Shown here in pieces: positions 37,166 to 47,937 of a stretch of 64,000 bases of DNA. The notes under the pieces are model-generated. The model saw nothing but the letters and a program-made list of their open reading frames with translations, made no database searches and had not been told where the DNA came from. The translations under genes and the position numbers were made by a program. This stretch comes from Sinonovacula constricta (Eukaryota; Mollusca; Bivalvia; Cardiida; Solecurtidae), in contig CM017573.1 of the NCBI GenBank assembly GCA_007844125.1, forward strand, positions 12,637,987 to 12,701,986, written 5' to 3'. Position 1 is the stretch's first letter; each line of letters begins with the position of its first letter.

Positions 37166-39169
37166 CTATTATGAATTTATAAATCAAAGAAGATCACGGT
37201 GGGATTTTTAGTTTGAAATTAAACGTAATGTCATTGTTAGTATAGCACATATGTACACGTTTGTACAGAGCATTCATTTCTAGATGAACAATGGGTTTCA
37301 AATTACGTTGGGATGTTTACTTGTGGTGAATTACTTTTGTAAATTTGTATCAGCCTTAGCCAAGTCTATGAGACAACCCGGATCTTGCGCATTGCTGTTA
37401 AGCTTTGGTTTAAACGTTATATTTCCATAGATTTTAAGTGGGGTTATGCATTAGGACTAGAAAAGATGACACATTTTAATGTTATTGGAGTGATACTCTA
37501 GCATTACATCAATCAACTGTATCATGCTTTCTGATTGGATCGTGGCAAATGTCTTAGCCGTAAGCATGGTTCGTTTAAAAAAAAACAATTATAAATTGTT
37601 TACTTAGAGATAGTTGGATGTAATCAGTCTTGGGACAAGCGATAAATAACAAGCGTAATATGTGCAATTGTGACGGCTCTGGTCAAGATAGTGTACAGAA
37701 TATTTCTCACTTAAATGTTCTAAAGATTTCTTCAACTTTGTAAATCGATGGCACCGGTTTCACGAAACAACTTTAGTACGTTCTCATGCTGAAGTCTGAG
37801 CACCGTTCCCAAATCCTTGCTCAACTTGAGTAATAAATTTGAGTTTCGTTTAACAAATGTTCTCATTCTCAATAACATTCTCAAATATCTGAATTGAGCA
37901 GACATTTTTGAGTACTCTATGATGCATTCTTTACGCTTATTTAAGAATGCTCAGATATGGCTTATCCCGAACACCGCATTCAGCGGCTGCGCCGACTTTA
38001 TTGAGTATCACGAGTCATTCCCGATCGTATCAATCCCCTTGAAGTCGGTGCGCATCAGAAATAACAGAACGATGTCGATTTTTCTCCAGAATTTCATTTT
38101 GTTTTTTGTTGGTCTACTCAATTCGTCCAATGTAAGTGAGACACTTCGCCCATCACCCCTGTTCACTGATCTATGTTGCAATTGTATGCAAGTGGGTGCC
38201 ATTATATCATCATTGCTGACAGACTTTGTTTTTTCCTGAGTCGTCTGTATGTCGGGCGATTAGAAAAGGAACATTCGCTCTCTGTGAGCATGTCCGCCAG
38301 TGGGTGAAAGGGCAAAATACCATCGATACAAACACCCTTAAAATACAGTTCTTCAACATTGCCTTTAAGCAAACTTAAGTATGCACGCACATGTATTCTG
38401 TGAAGTATGTATAGAACAAGGGAAGTAACCAGTATTTACAGTCTTTCATTATGTAGGTCAACTCATATGTAGAAGAAAAACCTTCCTTTAATTACCGTTT
38501 CTAAAGACTATCAAAACGACCTATGAATTATGACGGCTAAATGGTTGTAACATTAGTGATCTAGTGCTGTTGGATCTTTCTTTTATTAAAAAAGACTGTG
38601 AAAATTATAATTTAAAGTCACATTTAGTTCCGGAAGCAACAACATTTACTTCACAATAAAATAAAATCAAATTAAATGGCAATGAAACATCTTTCACAAG
38701 AAGACAGTGGAAATGAGTATATATTTAAAGTTACATCCAAAAGCAATGTCATCGCAATAAAATAAAGTGAAATGTAAATGCAATGAAACAAGGAAAATAC
38801 GCGGAAGATAAGACAAGAAAGGATAACCTTAATGTCTGAAATAAAATAATGATGTTCATGTAGTTACATACCTTCGTGGTAGTAATCAATCATAGGCACA
38901 TCATTTCTTGTATATTTACGGCCATATACTCCTTGCCACTATACATATATATCATAGGCATAATAACGTCACGCTATATACTCTATGTAAATGGGTTAAA
39001 TCCATTTGCAGCGCCCTCTCAAGGAGTATTAGAAAACTTCCGGTGTATATTAACACAATCGATGAAAAGCTGTAAGCTGTGTTAACATTATTGAAAACAA
39101 CACGAATTTTTCGTGTAAATGGGGGTACTAGGATATGTAATTATAAATACCAAAGGGTTTTAGCAAACA
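37166..39169. other. Mostly unassigned stretch
   Basis: A compositionally distinct block at about 37740-38400 has overlapping open frames on both strands (plus 37919-38239; minus 38390-38202 and 38202-38008). Neither resembles a family I know, and splice signals are unconvincing. The phrase 'ggcaccggtttcacgaaaca' at 37749 could be a transposon terminus, but I found no inverted partner. The rest is AT-rich with no feature. Confidence 0.35.
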
Positions 39170-39298
39170 ATTTTGTGTTGATAATCTTTCACGTTTGAAT
39201 GTTAACCCAGACACGACGCACTTCTGCTCCGACCACTTCGAGTCTGCGTCATGGTATGGTGATATTATCAGTCATGTTAAGTTTAGTTTCCTGCTGAA
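39170..39298 (+). pseudogene. Possible THAP-domain fragment
   Basis: The frame from about 39171 to 39298 reads 'RLNVNPDTTHFCSDHFESAS', which resembles the C-terminal zinc-binding part of a THAP domain (..C-S-x-H-F..). The N-terminal C-x(2-4)-C and the tryptophan are not visible upstream, so this is at most a relic. It lies 1.6 kb upstream of, and on the same strand as, the YqaJ-SWIM-PHD pseudogene. THAP domains are common in animal DNA-transposon proteins. A chance match of this short motif is possible. Confidence 0.3.
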
Positions 39299-39400
39299 TT
39301 GAAAGCTAATACGAAAATCAACACATCTATGGCAGCTGTCAGAAAACCATGTTCTATTTTTAGTTTCCATTTTGATAAATAGTATCTGTAGTTTAATTCG
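39290..39400 (+). repeat. Interspersed repeat shared with 16310-16410
   Basis: Second copy of the repeat described at 16310-16410; the shared part includes 'ctgtcagaaaaccatgttct' followed by a 'agtttccattttgataaat'-type stretch. Confidence 0.6.
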
Positions 39401-39969
39401 TATATTTAAAAGAAGAAAAAGGAAAACAATGAATGTTAAATTATCCGTACTATGTATTTCCTTAATAATCGCCCGGTTGGTACCACTTGTGACATATAAG
39501 CGTATCTCTAGGGGTTTATGGAGGGAGACCCTTGAATAGATTGTTATCGATCACGTGACATCAGGGGGCTTCTACCAAAAGTGTCCGCCTTGTTGGAGTT
39601 GTAAAGTTACGTTGAGAATCCTAGATACAGTATCCCAGCAGTGTCACCGTGATAAAATTTTATCAATGACCAAGATCCGTATGCAACTGAATGCGACAAA
39701 TGGAGCACTGACGTTTAAGAATAGGCTTCGGTAACTTATCCTGACATTGTTAATTTTCTGTTATACTTGACAAGTGCTTACACTTTGGGATCAGTTGAAA
39801 TGTTACAAAGGATTTGAGGCATGCAGCCAGTTTGTAAGTGGATGGGTCCGTAAATCTGCTCTGTGTACACTCAACGATGTCTGCGTTCATACATCAAGGG
39901 TAAGATAGATATAATTTAACAGTTTTAGCACAGGAGACTAAATTGCAAATATCGGCGATATAATATCTC

Positions 39970-39993
39970 GCTCTCTGTCTGTCTGTCTGTCCG

Positions 39994-40052
<59 letters not shown>
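39970..40052. repeat. (CTGT)n / (CT)n microsatellite
   Basis: A short CTGT tract (39974-39998) runs into about 26 CT dinucleotides. Confidence 0.97.
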
Positions 40053-40055
<3 letters not shown>

Positions 40056-40224
40056 TTGCCTGTATTTCACTCTCTTCCACTATCTCTCACTCTGTTCATT
40101 TGATTAATACAGCAGCTGAACACGCAAGTATCCAAGTCAGGGTCTACCAATAGTATGATAAAGATAAACATTGGTTTGTTTTATACTCAGTAAGTGCTAA
40201 TGTAACAAAGGGAGACATGTGCAG

Positions 40225-40300
40225 CCGGTTTGGGACTCGAACCAGGATCCTTTGCTAACAGACGACTGCAATAACTGAACTGTACCGCAAACACATTCTA
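40225..40300 (-). mobile_element. tRNA-like sequence (probable SINE head)
   Basis: The minus strand carries a perfect B box, GGTTCGAGTCC (about 40232-40242). An A-box-like stretch TACAGTTCAGTT lies at the expected distance upstream on that strand (about 40275-40290). The anticodon arm does not pair, so it is not a functional tRNA. A tRNA-derived SINE head or tRNA pseudogene is the best reading. Confidence 0.5.
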
Positions 40301-40865
40301 TACTTTTTAATCTTTTTGTCTACTTTGATAATCAAGAGGTACAACTCACAGAATAAACAGAGATAGATGTGGCAAAGTTATAAACAAAAACAATGAATGT
40401 ATAAACACAGTACAAATACAAGAAATCAGAATCTTGCCATCTCTACCACATTAGATGTGGTCAAGAATAATCAACATTACTTGTTTTATAATCATTACTT
40501 ACAGAGCAATAAAAGTATTATTAAGTTGCTTTTTTGATTGTGTTGTCCTTGTACATATTTACTTATCAATGTACCTTTATCTATTAAATCTAGCACAAAA
40601 GTCTACCGTTGTATCTTAGTAATATCTGACCATTCATCAACTTTTTTTTACAAAATAGAAACAATACTATTTATACTTGTTCACACCAGTTTTACAAAAG
40701 AGTTTTTACTTTAATGTTAACCTATTATTTTGATTAAAAGAAAATTATATGTGTTAATAAGGCAATTAGAAACAAAGTAAGTTAATAAAGTGTAAACGTT
40801 ATGACAAAAACAAAAATCTATTTCTTCCTTTAATTTAAAGTGATGCATTCATAACGCCTTATTTA

Positions 40866-42235
40866 AGCACCTCTTGTGCCATGGGCGATAATCCAACCAG
40901 ATGGGAAGGTTTTAGCAGCTCACTGCAAGTGTTTGGCTGGTTTAGGTGAAGCATGTATCCACATTGCTGCTATATATTCTGTATTGAAGCCACTTTAAAA
41001 GTAAGGGATTTTAAGAAAGATAACTCTTATTGGCTACCAGCATCCATGAAAGGTGGGATCTATGCCAGAATAGATGATATTGACTTCATATCTGCAAAAA
41101 CAAAGAAAAAGGTTTTTGACAAGCAGTTTTGTGAGACAATAGAAAAGAGAGGAGGAATGCAGTACAGGCATTCATACATACATTTCTCCAGGCTCTTATT
41201 CAGACTTGGGCTTAGTCTTCTATATTAACTGTAAAGGATTCCTTTCAGAATCCTTTCATGCCCAAAGCGATGGATCAACGATTTCCATGTCATTTACTGA
41301 CCTGGATAACACTGACCTTCTCTGTACCAACTTTGAAGACATTTTGAGATACAGTGAGACTGTGCAAGCGCAGGTGACACAGACTGAAGCTGATAGTGAT
41401 GAGAGAGCAACAAAACAACACACAACATCAAAACTATAGAACCGGTTCAGAAGCGGAAGAATAACTGCATCTCGAATGTATGCGGCATGCCATAGCAACA
41501 TTACAGCACCATCTGAAGGTTTAGTAATAGCCATCTGCAACCGAAATAGCACCAAGTTCCAAACACCCGCAACAACTTGGGGCTGTATACATGAAAAACA
41601 GGCCCGTGATGATTATATGCTGGCAATTTTGCCTTTGAAGATGCTGGATTCTGCATGCACCAAAGCTTTCCATTAATATGGGCTACCGCAGATAGGTTTG
41701 TCTTATGTGATTGCTGTGTAAATGGCGTTGTAGAAATAATGTGTCCTTATTGTGTATCGCAGAGTGGCTCACATTCTTGCTTAGAAGAAACAGCAGGTGG
41801 ACTACGCCTGAGACAAATATTATTATCTTAGTATGCAATAAAGAGTATATTGATTTTGTCATTTGGACTGAAAATGAGATCCATGTTGAACGTATTGAGC
41901 CTGATTGTGACCTGTGGGAGGAGAAAAAAACATCAAAATTTCAATCACTGGCAATTATGCCTGAACTTGTAGGACGATTTTTCTCCAGACAGCGCATGCC
42001 GAAATCACTATTACAAACAAATATAAACATGTCAAGGGAACAAGTTTATTGTTATTGTAGAAGGGGAAAGACGGATACTGTGGTCGCATGTGACAATCAC
42101 AATAATCCATTTCAGTGGTTTCATTTGTCTTGTTTTAAGTTAATTGATTCAAAGGTACCGAAAGAAAAGTGGTAATGTCCCTATTGCAGACAGATCCCTG
42201 ATTTTAAATCAAAACGAGTGTGTATTAGAAAATGA
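40866..42235 (+). pseudogene. SWIM / YqaJ-nuclease / PHD-finger protein pseudogene
   Basis: Domains appear in order across several frames. A SWIM zinc finger at 40900-40965 reads HCKCLAGLGEACIHIAA, with its C-x-C..C-x-H intact. A basic segment 'YARIDDIDFISAKTKKK' follows. The start of a YqaJ-type nuclease (RSGRITASRMYAACHSN, about 41445-41495) leads to 'LCDCCVNGVVEIMCPYC' (about 41705-41755), where the usual catalytic E-x-K reads E-x-M, and to 'DFVIWTENEIHVERI' and 'MPELVGRFFSR'. A PHD finger ends the protein (VYCYCRRGKTDTVVACDN, WFHLSCFKL). It is broken by a one-base loss near 40975, shifts near 41200, 41640 and 41800, and a TAA at 42173-42175 where the PHD context KW-Y-CPYC expects tyrosine. 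No introns are seen. Such proteins occur as multicopy genes in aquatic invertebrates and may be accessory proteins of DNA transposons; that role is inference. Confidence 0.88.
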
Positions 42236-42239
42236 GGAT

Positions 42240-43305
42240 CTTTAAATATGGCTTCTTGACAATAATCAAGAGCACTGACATACAAACAAAAAATTAACAT
42301 GAACATTTTCAGGTTTACTAATTATTGATTAAATATTAATTTTTGATATTTCATAGTTTTGATTTCTACTATTATTTAACAGTTTAGGACTGTATTGATA
42401 TTCCCCTTTAAAGACATTATTATGTTATCTACATCATGAGTATTTACGGTGGTTATATTGAAGTTAATTGTCCTTAAAGAATATTCCACTAAATTAAATG
42501 AGTTTCCAAGTCCATACATGTATGCAAATGTATTTTATGGTTTATCTCCGTACAAAACTAACTTTTTTTTTAAATATAACACTATGTTTTATTAGCTCTT
42601 TGTCAATATAAGACAATATTTTGCCTATTCATGACACTATAAGTATTAATTCAAATGTCTTAAATATCATATTACTGTTTAGATAAGAGTGTTATTATGG
42701 CACAGCGTAGAAGTCTAAAACAATAAATAGTTGGGACACACCTCGGCAGATTTTGTCTGATGAGTTTATTGTTTAATTATGTGTTTATAATTAGAATTGA
42801 AAAGGTTAAGTGCAAATGTACACTTTTTGTTATTGAGTGAAACAACAACAAACAAGACAAACATATTTGTTTTAGTAAATTTATTTAATATTATTCTGAA
42901 ATAACTAAATGTGATTGTATATTCTATAATAGATGATTGATTAAGTAACTGCTAGTAATAAGGTAAAATAAGCAAAAGTGAAACATTTGCTAAGTAATGA
43001 TGACTTGATGAATATTAAAACAGACATTCTGATCAGCAGCTACTTTGTTACATTTTCTCATACACATATTAACCGAATTGTAAACATGGCACTATTTTGA
43101 AAATACTAAAGTTGTTCTTTCAATGTTGAAAAGTGTTCATGTGACTAATGTGGATGTTACGTAAAAACAATGGATGCTATTGTCATAGAAACTTTGTGGA
43201 CTCTACTATGTAATAAACAGAGAAGAATCAGATCAGCTTATAAAAATCTGTTGGATATGGTTCTGATCTGTTTGTCAACTAATCCGCAACTGAGATCATG
43301 TCTTT
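42240..43305. other. Non-coding AT-rich stretch
   Basis: Nothing gene-like is visible. It may include the 3' flank of the element that carried the YqaJ pseudogene, but no terminal repeat was recognised. Confidence 0.4.
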
Positions 43306-43358
43306 CAAGTTCCAAACTCAGATGTTATGTTTAATTAGCATAGCAAGTTCCAAACTCA
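43306..43358. repeat. 23-bp filler between 15-bp direct repeats
   Basis: The 15-mer CAAGTTCCAAACTCA occurs at 43306-43320 and 43344-43358. The 23 bases between them (gatgttatgtttaattagca plus tag) are identical to a piece of the 2-kb inverted duplication, found at about 56754-56776 and, inverted, about 49264-49286. This looks like an insertion with target-site duplication or a templated repair filler. Confidence 0.75.
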
Positions 43359-44165
43359 AAGTGATACGTATTTCTGAGTTTCAGTGAGCAAGTTCTGTGT
43401 TAAGTCACATTACACACAGGGATTCTTTTAGATTTTACTGTAAAATTTAAATCTAGTTTATGATTATGACATTGGAGAAAATCATTGAACAAGTTAATAT
43501 TCAACATAACATTTTTACCAAATTCTCGCTTGAGCTTATTTTTTGACTCTATCGAAAGAAAAGTCTGAAACAAGAAAAGCGTTCCTAAGTTTAAAATAAA
43601 ACATAATGAAGGTTAAGAATATTTAAAATTTAAAATATAAGGGTGGTGGTTGCGTAATTGTAAATTGGCAATAGGCTCCTGGATTAAATGTATGGGTGTT
43701 TATGCTTTCTGTGAAGTATTTATGGGTGTCTGATGTATGTGTCATAAAACTTTTTTTTCAACCCCCAAGCCCTATACATTCTTATTTCAGTCCAACTAAT
43801 TAACATTATAGGGCGATAATATCTATAGCGCAGGAGAGAGATAAATGGTAGCATTTCTCCACAAGATACCTCAATCGTCCGATGAACCCCGTGCGGCGCC
43901 CCCCGTATGACCAGAATCTGTAGGTTAACAGCACGGTAGATGTTGCCTCTATACTTAGATTAAAAGTATAAAATTAGATGGATGTTTTTACATTAATCCA
44001 GGGGTTATTCAGGTGTTGTTATATGTAACGCTGTGCTTAATAAATATAACGCTATAATAATAGTAGTATTTCTAATAGTTGTTACAGACTATGTTTGTAT
44101 TAAAATGTGAGAGTTAATCTTTTTGTGACCGGGTGCGTTTTAATGAACGGAAGCCATACGTTACG
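43359..44165. other. Unassigned flank, includes a GC-rich patch
   Basis: A GC-rich patch (about 43870-43920, 'ccccgtgcggcgccccccgt') stands out from the AT-rich surroundings. I recognise no gene or element in it. Confidence 0.35.
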
Positions 44166-44189
44166 GGTATGACTATTTACCGGATATGA

Positions 44190-45330
44190 ATTCATATCCG
44201 CTATCCGCGGATATGAATCGTGGGTACGGAAATGAATGCAAAAAAAAAACATTATTTACACCCATTTATGTCTTTATTGTCTTCTAGTAACATTAATGTA
44301 TTTTCTATAAATAAAATTAATTAACATTAATTGTAATTGTGATTGATGTAATAAAAATCGACATATGGGAATTCATATCCATGGACATACAGGGTACGGA
44401 TAGAAACACTAAAATTGCCACCTGTAGCATTGTTTGTTTTATTTCTGTTAATTTTGACGAAATGTAATTAATTTAATTACTTTACATTTTTTGAAAGAAG
44501 TATACCTTTTGTATACATTTGCTGTTGATGAATATTTCTATTGCCGCACGGAAGTTCATATCATTGGACATACGAGGAACGGATATGAACGTCACAAGCA
44601 ATTGCTTTACCTATAATTTGTGTATTTGTGTATTTTGGGCATTTTTTTTTATTAATTTACCAAATTTTATGAAAGTCTATGGATCTTTACAGAATTGTTG
44701 GTAATACATAAACCCATGAACGCACCTGAGTTCATTTCCGTGGTCATATGGGGTTTGGATATGAACGTAAAAAACAATATTTTTACCTATAATTGGTGTT
44801 TTTTTATGGTAATATTTTTTTTTCAATAAGTTAAACCAAGTTTATGAAATTCTACGGATCTTTACAGAATTATTGGCAATATATAAACACATAACCGCGC
44901 CAGAGTTCATATCCGTGGACAAACTGATCATTATGAAAATTTATGAAAACTTAACTCACTATCTTCAACTCTAAATGTTGTTGTTGTTTCTGTATTTTTG
45001 TTGTTTTTTATTATTTTTAATTAAGTCACTTAAGCACTTTGATGAAATTTTACGAGTCTTTACATAATTATTGTTATAAATATACCCAAGAACGCACCAG
45101 AGTTCATATCCGTAGACATAGAAGGTATGGATATGAACGCAAAAATCATTATTTTCACCCATTTATTGTTATATTTATGTGTTTCTTGGACATTTATTGC
45201 ATTCTCTTTCAATACAATAATTTAACTTGGGTATTAGTATATAACATACAACTTTGATTGATTTAATGAAAAAAAGCTTTCAAGTAAGCCATATCCGTTT
45301 CCTGTTTAGCCAACCCAAAGTTCATACCAT
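44190..45330. repeat. Tandem array, ~175-205 bp units with palindromic core
   Basis: Each unit starts with a 'gagttcatatccgtggacat' theme that continues into a partly self-complementary 'ggtacggatatgaac'. The seven starts are near 44190, 44370, 44556, 44729, 44902, 45099 and 45308. The theme is the same GGATATGAA/TTCATATCC sequence that builds the element's terminal repeats. Unit 1 contains the perfect palindrome ggatatgaattcatatcc. Confidence 0.75.
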
Positions 45331-45689
45331 TGTATATATGGCATACACGCTAAATACTGAAAATCGTTATCAACAGTATTGTTTTTGTTCTGCATTACTA
45401 CATTTAATTCCTCAGACCATTGTTTAAAGGTCTAATTGACACTTCCTTACAATATAATAATCGGTATGTATCAATTTAGGTGCTTGGCAAATTACAGACC
45501 TATTGAATACGGATAATAAACGTTAAAATGACTGTCTATAGTACTGTGGTTATATTTGTGATCTTTTTTATTAAGGATGAACAATTCTTTAATTAACAAA
45601 AAGGTTGTATAATAAAAGCCATATAACCGTCTTTACCCAATTCTTCCTTGTTTAGAAATATGCAAATATAGGTACACAAAATCAGCGGC

Positions 45690-47430
45690 TACTAATATGG
45701 GGTGCGAATATGTACACACACCAAAGTATGTGATATTTCTGTAATAAGGTATGCAAACCGAGTTGAGCAATACAATTCTGGTAAACTGCTTACGCAGAGT
45801 GGCATCGTCATAAGGTGTTTCGCCACCTTACTCAGAATACCCTCGGAATGGTATTGGCGGATGAAGTGATCAGTTTCCACCCGCCCAGCCTGGTTTGCCA
45901 CGCTGTAACCAGAGACAGCTGGTAGCCCTTTCAGCAGCTTAACCAAGAGCAAGGACTGCAGCCTTTCGGGCTTGTCACTTAATGCCCGGTGCTCCTAGCA
46001 CTTGCCATGTTGACCGTGATGGAAATCCACGGCAGCCGACTTCCACTGGGAAAACAGATGTTTTCCATCCATTTTATCTGCATCTGTTTGCCTGGTTTGC
46101 CAATTCCTGGTACTTGGCCATCTTCATCTCATGTGCTTCCTCTGTTTTTTTTTCCTAGGGCACCGTGAGCTCAGCTCAGCCAGTATCACTCGTTGTGATA
46201 TCTTGACCACAGCCCAATATCGGGTCGGAGATTTGTAGCTGGTCACTTCCCCGGGAAAGCTGAGCCTCTTCATAATGTTTACCAGGAGTTCCCAACCTAT
46301 CTAATTCTAAAGGATATTGGTAGGCGTTGTGTTCGACTGTTTCTTAGTCACTTCTCTTACAAAGTTGATAAGGTCTGGGACTTTCTTTTTCTTTAATCTC
46401 TTTTTTTCCTTCTATCCAATTCAAGGATGTGTGGCAGTTCTGTAAGGACTTAATCATGGCACCACCTGTATCGTCCTTGAGTCGAAACGGTAGTACAACC
46501 AGACAGTATTTGACACAGTGTGCGATCACACAGCTGGCACGATGGGTCATCTGACAGTTTTCATAGGTGTAGGTTGGCTGGAGTTGGCAAAAGATCGTGT
46601 ACTGAACCAAGGAGTAAGCTTAACTGTAGTGGCTCTTAAGTCCACAGTTCATGCCATGTAAGGATCCTCTCTGGTATCGCATTCCATTTTGTCCTGTTTC
46701 CTTGCGAGCTTAAGTGTACAGACTTAGCTGATCTTGACTCCTCCTCTGCTCTCCTTATCTCTTTCTGCACCATGTACCGCTTCTTCATCTTGTTAGCTTC
46801 TCCCCATCTTTGGTGCTGTCTAGTGCCAAGTCCTTCCCTTGTTTGCTGTTCCAACTATGTCCTGATGCTAATGATTGCTCTCTGCCTGCTCCACCGCTTG
46901 ATCCGGCCTGTTCTCACTTTTATGTTTGCTACACGGATTCGTTCGGTCTGAAGAATCTAGTCAGGAAGAGTCGGGCTTTAGCTGCTTTAAATTTCTCTAC
47001 CAGAAAGGTAAAGGGCACATGGAGTTTGTTGGATTTGCTGTAGAACCCTAAGCTTGTGAAGGATGGTGGTAATCCCAGCCATCTTCTCAAGCGTTTACTA
47101 ATTGTCTGCTCTACCTTTTCAACAGTACTGAAAATAACTTCAATTCACCATTAATGGCCATATCAATCTGGGCAGAAGTCCGTGCTGGAAAATCCAGTTT
47201 TTAAACTTTCCAGGAATGTCTGACTTTTCAATTCTGCTCAGCCCCTCTTCCGCTAGCTGTTGCAGCATGTATTTACTGTCTTTAATTTGGGTTTAACTGG
47301 GTTGTCCGTTAACGAAGGAATATCTTCCCCTTGGATTACAAGCTTGAGACTGTCTGTGGTTTTTCCCTTTCGAACAACCAATCGCCTTGACTTCATTGGT
47401 TTTAACTGCATCCTAGCCCATTAGTTAACA
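45690..47430 (-). mobile_element. 5'-truncated LINE, C-terminal part of the pol protein
   Basis: Read on the minus strand from about 47425 down: 'KSRRLVVRKGKTTDSLKLVI', 'DIPGKFKNWIFQHGLLPRLI', 'ISKRLRRWLGLPPSF', 'RTGRIKRWSRQRAI', 'WNAIPERILTWHELW', 'SVHDLLPTPANL', a 'CQLC' zinc-like pair followed by 'ILSGCTTVSTQGRYRW', then 'VFPVEVGCRGFPSRSTW' and 'AAERATSCLW' near 45880-46030. This order (post-RT region, CysCys-His motif, VEVGCRGF block) matches the C-terminal half of a LINE family that I know from fish and molluscs. The RT palm itself is absent and there are many stops and shifts. It interrupts the TIR element that spans 44.17-47.94 kb. Confidence 0.87.
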
Positions 47431-47937
47431 TTAATAATATTGTATCGAAGTAAATAAGAATATTACAAAATAATTGGTAGATAATTATTGAAACGTTTAC
47501 ATTCGTACCTCCGTCGCCCTGCCAACGATCCATATGAACTGTGGTGCGGCTATGTTTATATGCAATAATTACATAAATATGAGCATTGTATCATTTAAGT
47601 TGTTAAATAAATTAAAAACATGATAATATTACATAAGACTTCACATAAATATAACAAACAATGCTCCAGTTTGTAGTTTCAGTGTTCATATCCGCACCCC
47701 TACCGGATATGAAATCACATACAGATATATACATAAAGATCTGTATTTTGGACTATATTTATTTAATTATTAGAAGTCTTAAATTATTTCATATCCCACC
47801 AAATACATTAAATGGCTTCTCAACACAGAAAAATCTAAAGAAAGGCTCATAAATATTGATTTTCGCATTCATATCCGTAGCCTACCCCAGATTCATATCA
47901 ACGGATATGAATTCATATCCGGTAAATAGTCATACCG

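Larger units (their letters stand above)
44166..47936. mobile_element. 3.77 kb DNA-transposon-like element with 35-bp perfect TIRs
   Basis: The first 35 bases from 44166 (GGTATGACTATTTACCGGAT, then a palindromic GAATTC-centred stretch) are matched perfectly in inverted orientation at 47902-47936. A looser inverted match runs about 35 bases further inward. No transposase was recognised, so it is probably non-autonomous. I see no clear target-site duplication. It contains an internal array of ~180 bp units (44190-45330) and a LINE fragment (45690-47430). Its right end abuts the left arm of the 2-kb inverted duplication within one or two bases. The superfamily is undetermined. Confidence 0.75.

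Noticed and set aside
37919..38390. Overlapping open frames on both strands, considered as a Harbinger-type transposase or accessory protein
   Set aside because: No motif I could name, no catalytic residues and no paired terminal repeats around 37.75 kb.
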